Source of the DNA: Kumtagia sp963829135
GTDB taxonomy: Bacteria > Pseudomonadota > Alphaproteobacteria > Rhizobiales > Rhizobiaceae
Reading direction: 5' to 3'
NCBI GenBank assembly: GCA_963829135.1
Contig: CAWHHO010000001.1
Span: forward strand, 124,001 to 188,000
DNA length: 64,000 nucleotides
A program made the position numbers and the translations under genes. The number at the start of each line of letters is the position of its first letter. Position 1 is the stretch's first letter. The notes under the pieces were generated by a model. The model did no database searches and was not told where the DNA came from. It was given only the letters and a program-made list of their open reading frames with translations. Shown here one piece after another: positions 45,705 to 54,918 of the stretch.

Positions 45705-46949
45705 ATGATCGTCCTCACCTACAGAATCGAGACGCCCGGAAGCACGGAGGCGCTGGCGAGCAAGATCGCCAGCGATCAGTCCACCGGCACATTTGTCGAG
45801 TTGCCCGGCGAGACGCCTGAATTGAAGGCACGTGTAGCGGCGCGCGTGCTGGCAGTGCGCCCGCTTGATCCGGCACGCACCCCATCTTTCCCGGGCACCG
45901 ATGGTGACATGTTCAATCGCGCCGAAGCCGATATCGGCTTTCCGATCGAGGCTGTCGGTACGGACCTCGCGGCGCTGATGACCATCGCCATCGGCGGCAC
46001 ATTCTCGATCAAGCAGCTTACCGGAATTCGCGTCGTCGACATGAAGCTGCCGGAAGAGTTTCGCGGAGCCTATCCCGGGCCGAAATTCGGCATAGGCGGC
46101 AGCCAACGGCTAACCGGTGCGAAGGGCCGCCCGATTATCGGCAGCATCGTCAAGCCGGCGCTGGGGCTGCGTCCGCACGAGACCGCTGAAATGGTGAAGG
46201 AGTTGGTCGAGTCGGGAGTGGACTTCATCAAGGACGACGAGAAGCTGATGAGCCCTGCCTATTCGCCTCTTGCGGAAAGGGTGGATGCGGTAATGCAGGT
46301 CATTCTCGACCATGAGCAGAAGACCGGCAAGAAGGTCATGTACGCCTTCGGCATCTCGCACATCGACCCGGACGAGATGATGCGCAATCATGACCTCGTG
46401 CTTAAGGCTGGCGGCAATGCAGCGGTGGTAAACATCAATTCGATTGGCATGGGCGGCATGGCTTTCCTGCGCAAACGTTCCGATCTCGTACTTCATGCGC
46501 ACCGCAACGGCTGGGACATCCTCACGCGGCATCCCGGCCTCGGAATGGATTTCAAGGTCTGGCAGCAATTCTGGCGGCTGCTCGGCGTCGATCAGTTCCA
46601 GATCAACGGTATCGGCGCAAAGTATTGGGAACCGGACGACTCGTTCGTCGCCTCGTTCAAGGCGGTGATGACGCCCATCTTCGATCCATCGGATCGAGCA
46701 TTGCCGGTCGTCTGTTCCGGGCAATGGGGCGGCCAGGCGCCAGAGACTTACCAGCGTACGGGCCGCACGCTGGACCTGATGTATCTATGCGGTGGAGGCA
46801 TAGTCAGTCATCCCGGAGGGCCGGCTGCTGGCGTACGCGCGGTGCAGCAGGCGTGGCAGGCAACGGTCGAGGGTATCGACCTGCGCACTTACGCGGCCAC
46901 GCATTCCGAACTGAAGCATTCGCTGGAAAAATTCGCTGGCAGGGTCTGA
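45705..46949 (+). CDS. oiaX: RuBisCO-like protein, 3-oxo-isoapionate-4-phosphate transcarboxylase/hydrolase type
   Basis: A 414-residue RuBisCO large-subunit-like protein (form IV). The TIM-barrel carries SIVKPALGLRP (Lys150) and GVDFIKDDEKL with Lys176, the residue carbamylated in RuBisCO, followed by metal ligands DDE. HAHRNGW and VCSGQWGG are further barrel-edge motifs. It is not a CO2-fixing RuBisCO: no small subunit or phosphoribulokinase is present. Published OiaX proteins cleave 3-oxo-isoapionate 4-phosphate to 3-phosphoglycerate and glycolate; the adjacent DUF1537 kinase and apnO match that pathway. Start at MIVLTYRIETPGSTE. Confidence 0.85.
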   Translation: MIVLTYRIETPGSTEALASKIASDQSTGTFVELPGETPELKARVAARVLAVRPLDPARTPSFPGTDGDMFNRAEADIGFPIEAVGTDLAALMTIAIGGTFSIKQLTGIRVVDMKLPEEFRGAYPGPKFGIGGSQRLTGAKGRPIIGSIVKPALGLRPHETAEMVKELVESGVDFIKDDEKLMSPAYSPLAERVDAVMQVILDHEQKTGKKVMYAFGISHIDPDEMMRNHDLVLKAGGNAAVVNINSIGMGGMAFLRKRSDLVLHAHRNGWDILTRHPGLGMDFKVWQQFWRLLGVDQFQINGIGAKYWEPDDSFVASFKAVMTPIFDPSDRALPVVCSGQWGGQAPETYQRTGRTLDLMYLCGGGIVSHPGGPAAGVRAVQQAWQATVEGIDLRTYAATHSELKHSLEKFAGRV

Positions 46950-46959
46950 ACCACAAATC

Positions 46960-48285
46960 ATGCACTCACCCCTGCTCAGCTATTACGGCGACGATCTGAC
47001 CGGCTCGACCGATGTCATGGAAGCTCTCTCGCTCAGTGGAGTTCCCACTGTGCTTTTTCTCAGCATACCCAGCGAGGAACTGCGGCTGCGCTTTGCTGAA
47101 TGCCGCGCATTCGGCCTAGCCGGCACCAGTCGCAGCGAAACGCCCGTCTGGATGGACGAAAACCTGGCGACCGCATTTACGTGGCTGCGTTCGGTCGGCG
47201 CTTCGATCTGTCACTACAAGGTCTGCTCAACCTTCGACTCCGGTCCTGAAGTCGGCAATATCGGACGGGCAGTGGAGATCGGACGCCGGGTGTTCAATCA
47301 AAGCGCCGTGCCCATCGTCGTCGGCGCTCCGCAACTCAAGCGATACACCGCATTTGGCAATCTGTTCGCGGCCTATCGAGGCAAGACCTATCGAATCGAC
47401 CGGCACCCGGTGATGAGCCGGCATCCCGTGACGCCTATGAACGAAGCCGATCTGCTCATTCATCTATCGCATCAGACGGATCTGCGGCCGGCTCTGGTCG
47501 ACCTTGCACAGCTCGCATTGCCGGGGCTTTCGGACCGTGTGGACGAGATGTCCTCACTTTCGGAAATCCTGCTGTTCGATGTCGCTGACCCTGAAAGCCA
47601 GCGCATTGTCGGGCGGGAACTCTGGCGTTGGGCACTTCGCCATGGTCCCCTGGTAGCAGGCTCGTCCGGTGTGGAATACGCCCTGTTACCCACTTGGATT
47701 GCTGAGGGACTGGCCCCGGGCCAATCGCGCTTCGACCCGCTGACCCGCGTCGGGCGGCTTGCGGTTGTTTCCGGCAGCGTTTCGCCCACGACGGAGGCGC
47801 AGATCCAATGCGCTCTAAATCAAGGGTTCAAGGGGATACCCGTCGATCCCCTTCAGCTCAGCGGCGCCTCAGCCGACTCCTGCGTTGAGGCCGCGGTGTA
47901 CGACGGACTTCAGGCCCTGGAAGCAGGGCAAAGCGTCGTCATTTACACAGCGCTTGGCCCCCAGGGAGACCGCGGCAGGGAAATTGACGACAAACCCGGT
48001 GCACGCCACCAGCTCGGCAGGGGCTTGGGGGACATACTTCGCCGACTGGTGATCGAAGCTCAGCTCTCGCGTGCGGTCATCGCGGGAGGCGATACTTCAA
48101 GTCATGCTCTCGCCCGTCTCGGCGTCGACGCCTTGACCGTTCGACTGCCGCTCCCACAAACGCCGGGATCGCCTCTATGCAAGGCGCACTCCAGTCTTTC
48201 GCAGATCGATGGTTTGGAGATTGCTTTGAAGGGCGGCCAAATCGGTTCGGACGACTACTTCTGCAAGATGCGAGACGGGATATAG
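46960..48285 (+). CDS. oiaK: DUF1537 four-carbon-acid-sugar kinase family, 3-oxo-isoapionate kinase type
   Basis: A 441-residue kinase. The N-terminal substrate domain begins LLSYYGDDLTGSTDVMEALS (Asp11, Asp12 expected to bind the acid sugar). The C-terminal nucleotide domain has LAVVSGSVSPTTEAQI and VIAGGDTSSHALARLGVDAL. Family members phosphorylate erythronate, threonate, 3-oxo-tetronate or 3-oxo-isoapionate. Ten bp after the RuBisCO-like gene, it would make that enzyme's phosphorylated substrate. Confidence 0.85.
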   Translation: MHSPLLSYYGDDLTGSTDVMEALSLSGVPTVLFLSIPSEELRLRFAECRAFGLAGTSRSETPVWMDENLATAFTWLRSVGASICHYKVCSTFDSGPEVGNIGRAVEIGRRVFNQSAVPIVVGAPQLKRYTAFGNLFAAYRGKTYRIDRHPVMSRHPVTPMNEADLLIHLSHQTDLRPALVDLAQLALPGLSDRVDEMSSLSEILLFDVADPESQRIVGRELWRWALRHGPLVAGSSGVEYALLPTWIAEGLAPGQSRFDPLTRVGRLAVVSGSVSPTTEAQIQCALNQGFKGIPVDPLQLSGASADSCVEAAVYDGLQALEAGQSVVIYTALGPQGDRGREIDDKPGARHQLGRGLGDILRRLVIEAQLSRAVIAGGDTSSHALARLGVDALTVRLPLPQTPGSPLCKAHSSLSQIDGLEIALKGGQIGSDDYFCKMRDGI

Positions 48286-48352
48286 ATACCGACGCCAAGG
48301 AGAACCCCGGTCTACGCAGGGGCCGTCGGGCAGATGCTGTCGGCGGTAGACG

Positions 48353-48376
48353 CGGGGGGAATAGACTCCCGTTTTT
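48353..48376 (+). terminator. Rho-independent terminator after oiaK
   Basis: CGGGGGGAATAGACTCCCG forms a 6-bp GC-rich stem (with one G-U) and is followed directly by TTTTT (48372-48376). It lies 70 bp after oiaK and would end the oiaXK transcript. The rest of 48286-48480 shows nothing recognisable. Confidence 0.65.
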
Positions 48377-48480
48377 CGGCCCGCGCACACAGGCTCCGCG
48401 GAAGACGGATGTAGGAAAATTTTGAAGCCAACGTGCTGCAGCCGGCGACGAAGACGCAAGGCATCATTTCCTTGAACTTC

Positions 48481-48524
48481 TGGTACGCCCAAGGGGAATC
48501 GAACCCCTGTTACCGCCGTGAAAG
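48481..48524 (-). other. 3'-half tRNA-Glu(UUC) fragment: attachment-site copy
   Basis: On the minus strand the sequence reads anticodon loop CTTTCAC (anticodon TTC), stem CGGCGG, T-arm AGGGGTTCGAATCCCCT, then TTGGGCGTACCA including CCA. The 5' half is missing: to the right the sequence leaves the tRNA at once. A 3'-half tRNA copy beside a tyrosine integrase is the mark of site-specific integration. Its 3' end faces oiaK, so the intact gene should lie at the far right end of the island. Confidence 0.8.
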
Positions 48525-48692
48525 AGAGTGGTTTGAGGAATAAGATGAAACGGTCTGCAATCATCTGAAGCCCATCAAGCTTTTGAAATCGCTGAATACC
48601 ACGCCGTTGTGACTTTCATAATTTACCGCCTTGTTGCACGACCGTTCAGCCTCTATCTTAGACCCCGTTAGACCCGAGCAGGGGAGAAGGTC

Positions 48693-49940
48693 ATGGCGGG
48701 GCGGGTAAAGGACACAAGGCTGGACAGCCGTGAGGCGCGCAAAAAACTGCCGATCAGGCACCAGCCTTATTTCCGCATTTTGAGCGAGGGCGTGCACATA
48801 GGCTACCGCAAGCGGGCGGGGGCGACGACATGGGTTCTGCGCGTCTACAAGAACGGCGCTTACGCGGTGTCATCCATCGGCAGCGCCGACGACAACATCG
48901 GGGCCGACGGCAAGACCTACCTGTCATGGTGGCAGGCTGTCGACCGCGCCCGCGATCTCGCGACCGGTGCGCCTGCGAAGCGGCAGGAGGCCCGCGACAT
49001 TGCAGGCTACACCGTCGCCTACGCGTGCGCGGACTACCTGGCACAAGCTCATGTGAACGGTCAGAAGGCTATCAGCGACAGCCGCAATTGGATCAACCGC
49101 TACATCTTGCCGGAACTGGGGGACGTACTTCTGTCCGAACTGACGGCGCGGCAAATCACCCGCTGGCGGAACAAGCTGGCGACGACGCCGCCCAGCCTGC
49201 GCACCCGCAAAGGTGAGGGTCAGAAGTTCCGCGTTGTGGACATGAGCGACCCGGAGATACAGCGGCAACGTCGGGCATCGACTAATAGAATTTATACTTG
49301 CTTGAAGGCGGTCTGCAATTTGGCGTTCCGTCAGGATCGCGTCAGCGACGACGCCGCATGGCGCAAGGTTGGAAGCCTGCCAGACGCCGATGCAGCGCGG
49401 CAGAACTATGCGACCGCCGCCGAAGTGCAGCGCCTCATTAATGCAGCGAAGCCCGATTTCCGACCGATGATCATCGCGGGTTTTCTCACCGGTGCACGGT
49501 ACTCCGAAATCTGCCGGTTGAAGGTGCGCGACTTTGACGCCGTCAACGGTTCTCATGGCAATCCGCAAGAGCAAGATCAACAAGGAACGTCACGTCATCC
49601 TGACCCACGAAGCGGTTGAGTTCTTCAAAGCTCGGACGGTCGGGCGGGGCGGCGACGAAACGCTGTTCCAGCGTGCCGATGGCGAACCGTGGGGAAAGAT
49701 CATCAATGCCGGCTAATGCGGGAGGCAAGCAAAGGCGCGAGGATCGCCCCGGCTCTCGGATTCCATCAGATCCGGCATAGCTACGCGAGCCTCGCCGTCA
49801 GGTCCGGCCTGCCGATGTTGATCTTGGCGGGGAACCTCGGTCACCGCGACACGAGGATGTGTGAACGCCATTACGCGCATCTCAAACCCGACTACGTTGC
49901 GAAGATGATCCGCGAACATGCGCCCCGAGCTCGGGCATGA
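48693..49940 (+). pseudogene. Tyrosine-type site-specific integrase, frame errors
   Basis: A phage integrase of the alphaproteobacterial type with an N-terminal DUF4102-like region (VHIGYRKRAGATTWVLRVYK), a SAM-like core-binding domain (WINRYILPELGDVLLSELTA) and the catalytic domain. Catalytic residues: Arg in AGFLTGARYSEICRLK, His-x-x-Arg in HQIRHSYAS, His in LGHRDTRM and Tyr in CERHYAHLKPD. The frame shifts near 49552 and 49707. Each part is conserved, so it is either recently broken or mis-sequenced. It sits 170 bp from the tRNA-Glu fragment. Confidence 0.82.
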
Positions 49941-49952
49941 TGGAGGTCAGCA

Positions 49953-50546
49953 ATGTCCAGGCTATCCGCTGAAGAGAAGGCCGAATATTGGGCCGAGTAT
50001 CGCGAAGACCATGAGCGCATAGGTGAGGCAGCCGGCAGTCTAAACAGCTTGCGCAGGCGCGCTCAAGGCAATGGACGACGAGACGCCGCGAAAGCGGCCC
50101 GGTCGGAGCGTGAGAAGATAGCATCTGCGAAATTGCAATTCGGTTCCCACCGCACGTCGAACGCGCGTTTTACTACCGGCGGCTGTAGAGGAGGGCGGAC
50201 CCGACATCGCCGCGGCGATGGGGACGGTACGCAGCTTCCTGGGTGCCGTAGAGGCGGCAAACACTCAGCTGGATGGCCGCACAGGCGAACGATTTTCGCG
50301 AGGCTGCAAGTACGATCTACTGGCACGCTTACTATCATCGACATGAAGACGAAGGCGGGTTTGACGCAGTCGCCGCGATCAAGGCGATCGATCAAAAATG
50401 GCTGAGGGGCCGTGGACGTCCGCGCAGACCCTGCTATAGCGGCTGTCTGGACCGAATATAAGCGGTTGCGGAAGGAAGAAGGCATCAAGTCCCACGAGGC
50501 GCGTATCGATCGCTTAGAGCAAATTACCCGACATCACACGGGATAA
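49953..50546 (+). pseudogene. Element-encoded hypothetical protein, three frame errors
   Basis: Begins MSRLSAEEKAEYWAEYREDH directly after the integrase. Later coding-like segments lie in other frames: VEEGGPDIAAAMGTVRSFLG (from 50188), REAASTIYWHAYYHRHEDEG (from about 50295) and VDVRADPAIAAVWTEYKRLR (from 50413), ending at a TAA at 50546. Three single-base insertions would join them into about 196 residues. The protein is charged and helical, with no family I recognise. Confidence 0.5.
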
Positions 50547-50669
50547 GCTAGTAGAATGGACGCGCCTCTCCCGCAAAAAAATCGGACATAATCAAAAAGT
50601 AGTTTAGCGCCGAAGAACTTCGTTTCAGGTCATGACACAATGCTTCACCACAATTGATGAGGCATCCAG

Positions 50670-51202
50670 ATGACCAGTCACTCCGCCGATACCGACCTTG
50701 AACCCAGCCTGACGAAGAGAGAGTTTTGCGCGATCGAGCGCATGTCCCCGGTAACGTTCTGGCGTGAATGCAAGCGCGGCAAAATTGAGACCTACAACGC
50801 AGGTAGACAGGTTCGCGTCACCCGTGCGGCGCACCGCGCCTATCGCACCGCCGCCAGCAGCGTGAGGTTGCGTGAGATGACCGAGATCACCAGAGCGTTG
50901 TGGGACGAACAGAACGAGCGTGAAGCCGCTGCGAAATATTCGTACGAGCCCGAGACATTCTACGAAATTACGGCGAATCTTCTGGGAAGTCATCGAGATA
51001 TCCGTCAGGCAGTTTGCCTGCGATGACTTCAAGAAGCACCGTGGACGGGAGCCGAATCAGGCCGAGTATTACGCACTTTGCGATCAATCCATCGCACGAG
51101 CGAACGCCATCATGGACGAAATGGTGGCTGCGGACCAAGAGGAGGCCAACCTTCAGTCACGAGGCAGCCCAAGCGAGAAAAGCGGCGGGAGCGCCCTACT
51201 GA
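50670..51202 (+). pseudogene. HTH DNA-binding protein of the element, two frame errors
   Basis: The N-terminus LTKREFCAIERMSPVTFWRE with KRGKIETYNAGRQVRVTRA is an excisionase-like winged HTH (HTH_17 type). The frame changes near 50970 to RRIFWEVIEISVRQFACDDF and KKHRGREPNQAEYYALCD, then near 51150 to HEAAQARKAAGAPY, whose TGA overlaps the methyltransferase ATG. Repaired length is about 176 residues. It may be the excision or control protein of the element. Confidence 0.55.
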
Positions 51203-51724
51203 TGGGAAAGCGCTCCGATTTTCCGCGCCGTGCAAGGGACGACTATCGCACAACCGATCCGCGGGCGTTCCCGCCTCTAGCCCCGCACTGGCAGGAATCA
51301 AGACGTATGCCGAGCCGTGTTGTGGTGACTAGACCTAGTGCGAGGTCTAAACCCCTAGGTCTTCGTTGCACGTACTTCAGCGATCTGCCCGATGGCGACG
51401 ACGCGCTGGACCTTACGGCTGAACGCCTCAACGGCGCCGAAGTCGTCATAACGAATCCGCCTTGGTCGCGTGCAGTCCTTCACCCGATGATCGAGCATTT
51501 CCAGCGGCTAAAACCGACATTCTTGCTGTTTGATGCCGATTGGGCGCACACTCGGCAGTCCGCGCCTATATCTCGATAGTTGCAGCCACATCGTCAGCGT
51601 CGGGCGGCTAAAGTGGATTCCTGGCTCCAAGTATACCGGCAAAGATTCCGCCGCTTGGTATCGCTTCGACGCCCGCCACAGGGGAGGCCCGCACTTCTAC
51701 GGACTGCGGCCACGAGATACTTGA
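51202..51724 (+). pseudogene. Phage-type DNA methyltransferase, several frame errors
   Basis: The start MGKRSDFPRRARDDYRTTDP, SAM-site segment AGIKTYAEPCCGD (FxGxG-like motif I), catalytic EVVITNPPWSRAVLHPMIEH (motif IV NPPW, N6-adenine or N4-cytosine type) and end GRLKWIPGSKYTGKDSAAWY match small phage methyltransferases common in rhizobial prophages. The segments lie in different frames with shifts near 51287, 51335, 51350 and 51565. One of these needs a deletion rather than an insertion, so real decay cannot be excluded. Confidence 0.7.
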
Positions 51725-51867
51725 AAACTCACTCCGGCATCGGGTCCAGAGCCGTTGTAGTCGTCAACTCGGAAAGACCTCCAACTCGTTCAACGCTTAC
51801 GTCAATAAGAAAAACCGTCGCTGGGTTCGCAGCCCAGACGACGGTCAAAGCAGAGGTTTTTCACGCC

Positions 51868-53586
51868 ATGCGTGGTAGCACAAACAGGCGCGCCAAGTCG
51901 ACACCCGAAGAATATATCCAAGCCTTAAAGCCGATATTGGACGCGCTGGAGACGGAGAGCGCCGACACTGTCATCGCCGCGCTGGAGGCAGAAAAGCTCT
52001 CCCCGGATGAGATGGTCGTCATAGCCATCGGGCTGGGGCTGGTGCAGAAACCGTCTCGGAAGGTGAAGCAAGTAGAACGCTGGACTGACCTGCAGGTGCG
52101 CACAAAAGCGACAAAGGTCAGGAAAGGCGACGTGTGGGACCAATTGGCCGACCAAACTGTCGACCCGACCGACGACGCCATCAAGGCCGCCAAGAAGCTT
52201 CTGCGCACTCACTTCTACTGGGCGCAACCCGACCGCGTCGTACATCTGCGACCGAATGGTAGCGTCCTGATCATGACCCGGGAAGCCTTCGCCGTATCGT
52301 ATGCGGCCAACGCTACGGTACTGGGGAATGATCGCAAGAAAGAGACTAACCCCGTCAACATTTGGGTGAGGTCGGAAGACCGTATCGACATAAGCGATTA
52401 CGCCATGCGTCCCGATCTGCCGCCCGGCGTCGTGGAGGCAGACGGGCAGTGGATATTGAACACCTACAGGGCACCAAAGCACGGCGCGCCCGAACCCGCG
52501 ATGCTGGTTCTATTCCACCGGTTCATGAGGCATCTAATTCCCGACCTGGCAGAGCGTATGTGGTTTCTCGATTGGCTGGGGCACAAGAAGCAACACCCCG
52601 ATATCCCCGGCTGCGGCGTCCTGCATGTCTGTAAGCGGCAAGGCGCGGGCAGGGGCACTCTGTTCCGGCTAATCGAACTGGTTTTCGGCAAGGATTTTGT
52701 CGCTAAGCTCGACGCCAGCGTCCTCTTCGGTGACGGCGGTCAAAGCGCAATACACGAACCTGATTGGCGGTTCGATCTTCTGCCTGCTTGACGAAGTCAT
52801 GAACACGTCGTGCGAACCTGTCGGCCTATCAGCGCGCCAAGATTTACAACCGCCTGAAGATGCTGGTTGAGCCGGGCAAGCGCCGCATGGAGTTGATCCG
52901 CAAGGGCCTGCCGTCGACCGTGGTCACCGTCTACGCGTCGTGGATGATGGCGTCGAATAACGAGAACGCGCTGCCTACCGAGGTAAGGCGACCGACGCAT
53001 CGCGGTACTGTCGAGCAACAAGCCGCTGCATGGAGACCCGGAGCTATTCGCCGCCATGAAGGCCGCCCAGCCCGGTGGCAACTTCGCCGACGAATTCGTG
53101 GCGGCCGTGGCCGCATTTCTCGAAGCACGGGATCTGTCGAACTTCGACGTCTACGCACCCGCGCCGCTTTTCGACGGCAAGCAACGCATGATCGACCTGA
53201 ACACCCATGCCGTGGCCGACGCCATGGAAGAAGCCCTAGCCGATCTGAAACGCGACCTGATCCAATTCAAGGATTTGCAAGCGCTCGTGAAGGCCAAGCT
53301 GGAGTATTCCGATATTCCCCGGGATCTGCGTGGCGAGGTGCTGGACGCTGTCGGCCGGTCAGGCTGGTTGTTTCTCGGTAAGAAAGAGAACATCACCAAG
53401 AGTTGCAGGGGTCTAATTTATGCACGACACGAGGCGGCGGCACGCCTGTGGCGAGATACCCCTGTCGGCGACGAACGTCAGACGCTTCTGGACACTGACG
53501 TGCCCGCCAGCAAGGCCGACGCACCCGCCAACGAGGCCAGCGCACCCGCCAAGACCGTGCGCAGATGGAGCGTAGTCAGGTCATGA
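51868..53586 (+). pseudogene. Phage primase-helicase (DUF5906/SF3-like), three frame errors
   Basis: Residues 1-110 are helical and linked to the helicase part. The helicase domain has Walker A CKRQGAGRGTLFRLIELVFG, then YTNLIGGSIFCLLDEVMNTS (Walker B-like), NLSAYQRAKIYNRLKMLVEP and a later RRIAVLSSNKPLHGDPELFA. Single extra bases near 52744, 52810 and 52984 separate these segments. Without them the protein is 571 residues. It would unwind DNA to start replication of the element. The C-terminus is Ala/Pro-rich. The start is the ATG at 51868; the frame is open upstream. Confidence 0.75.
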
Positions 53587-53615
53587 GAGTGACAGCCCTC
53601 GCGACCGTAAAGCCG

Positions 53616-53850
53616 GTACCCTTACTACCCTCACTCGGCGGGGGCGAAGGTACCGAGATTAGTCACTTGCGCCCTAGAGGCTTGTCATTTTTGGAGGTGA
53701 CTACCCTCACTCAAACCCTTGTGGCGTATAAGGTTGACGAGGGCGAGGGTACCGAGGGTAGTCGCTGTTTCAAATTCATGGAGAAAGCCGACAAGGAGGG
53801 TGAAATTGGTTTTTCCGGGAAAGTGGGAAAAAGTGACCACCCTCACTACC
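53616..53850. repeat. Repeat-rich non-coding stretch, candidate element origin
   Basis: TACCCTCACT occurs at about 53626, 53703 and, slightly changed (CACCCTCACT), at 53838. Blocks GGCGAAGGTACCGAGATTAG (53643) and GGCGAGGGTACCGAGGGTAG (53742) are direct repeats that also contain the inverse of the first motif. KpnI-like GGTACC recurs three times. The pattern lies directly after the primase-helicase gene, where satellite elements often keep their replication origin. A frame is open across it but looks non-coding. Confidence 0.5.
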
Positions 53851-53988
53851 CTTTAGTTAGCGCCAGATGCCTCACGTCTCCGCGAGACCCGCTCCACAAA
53901 GGGCCGTCGGCCAATCACGTTCAACACCTTCCCGGCACCTTCCGCCAGATTCGACGTAACGCAACCAACATGACCAGGAGTGCACAGA

Positions 53989-54819
53989 ATGACCGTAAAG
54001 ATTGACACATTGGTATCTCGTATCGCCTCAATATTCTCGGACTTAAAGCTCATCCCCTGCAGCGATTTGGAGGCCTTCGCCAATGATGAGGCAAGCAATG
54101 CCGACACTCCTACCCGTTTTTTGCGTGGGCTTGTGAGAACAAGGAACGTCGGCCTTAACAATCTGCGGATTACGTCGAGTTCTAGCGCAATATCTGAGGC
54201 AATAGTCCCCGCCCTGCCAGGCTTCTATGTGATCGATCTCGTCCCACTCGCTGACGGAGGCTTCGATACCACGCGGGTGTTGAGGGAGCCTGTTATTGCT
54301 TGGAAAATCGAGGGCGGCCACTACGCCTCTCCGATCATTGCAGGAAATGGGGTTTTGGATCGCTGGGCCGTCTTGACACCCGACAATCTAGTGGTGACCG
54401 ACTGGTGTACTGCGCTCTGTTACAAATATCCTTTAAACGTACTGGATTGGATCGCCGCTGAGATCGAGTGGCTGAATAGCCCTGAGAATGAGGGTGACTT
54501 TTTGACGGCGTCTCAGACGGCATTGGGCACCCTTGGGCCTGTTCCTCTGTCGATCTGGTTGATGATGAGGGTCACCCCAACGTGGATTGGGTCCGTGGGA
54601 AAGCTGGATAGTGCTTTGAAGCCGTATCGCAATGTTGATGAGGAGTCCCACTGGCCTGCGGAGCCGGATGATCTGTGGTCCAGGCTCAGAGAGGTGACTC
54701 CAGCCTTGGCGGCTGTCGGTATCTGCGTTGACCTAACCGTCGACGGACTAGTGCGCATCGAGCGCTCTGGAGGCGATGTCGTCGACACTCGACCTGGCGT
54801 TCCCCCGTATCCTCATTGA
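53989..54819 (+). CDS. Unrecognised 276-residue protein, satellite cargo position
   Basis: Starts MTVKIDTLVSRIASIFSDLK. No family recognised. Visible: an Asp/Asn-rich early region (SDLEAFANDEASNADTPTRF), a beta-rich middle (PALPGFYVIDLVPLADGGFD, VIAWKIEGGHYASPIIAGNG), and a Trp-rich acidic late part (WIAAEIEWLNSPENEGDF, EESHWPAEPDDLWSRL). No signal peptide or membrane helix. Base composition looks more AT-rich than neighbours. Intact, unlike the genes before it. Its place between replication and terminase-like genes is where phage satellites carry accessory or defence genes; function unknown. Confidence 0.7.
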   Translation: MTVKIDTLVSRIASIFSDLKLIPCSDLEAFANDEASNADTPTRFLRGLVRTRNVGLNNLRITSSSSAISEAIVPALPGFYVIDLVPLADGGFDTTRVLREPVIAWKIEGGHYASPIIAGNGVLDRWAVLTPDNLVVTDWCTALCYKYPLNVLDWIAAEIEWLNSPENEGDFLTASQTALGTLGPVPLSIWLMMRVTPTWIGSVGKLDSALKPYRNVDEESHWPAEPDDLWSRLREVTPALAAVGICVDLTVDGLVRIERSGGDVVDTRPGVPPYPH

Positions 54820-54918
54820 TCGAATCGTATCGAAGGTGCGTAAGACACGTTTCACGCGGTTCTCGCGGAGGAGGGGATTGGCACCGCACAGTCGTGGTCT
54901 CTCAAACAGGGCAGTTTG

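Noticed and set aside
45705..46949. True CO2-fixing RuBisCO large subunit
   Set aside because: No small subunit, phosphoribulokinase or other Calvin-cycle gene is near; the kinase and oxidoisomerase neighbours fit the form IV apionate role.
48481..48524. Complete tRNA-Glu gene
   Set aside because: The D-arm, 5' acceptor strand and 5' half of the anticodon stem are missing.
53565..54005. 146-residue coding frame after the primase gene
   Set aside because: It spans the repeat array and overlaps the next gene's start; its composition follows the repeats, not a protein.
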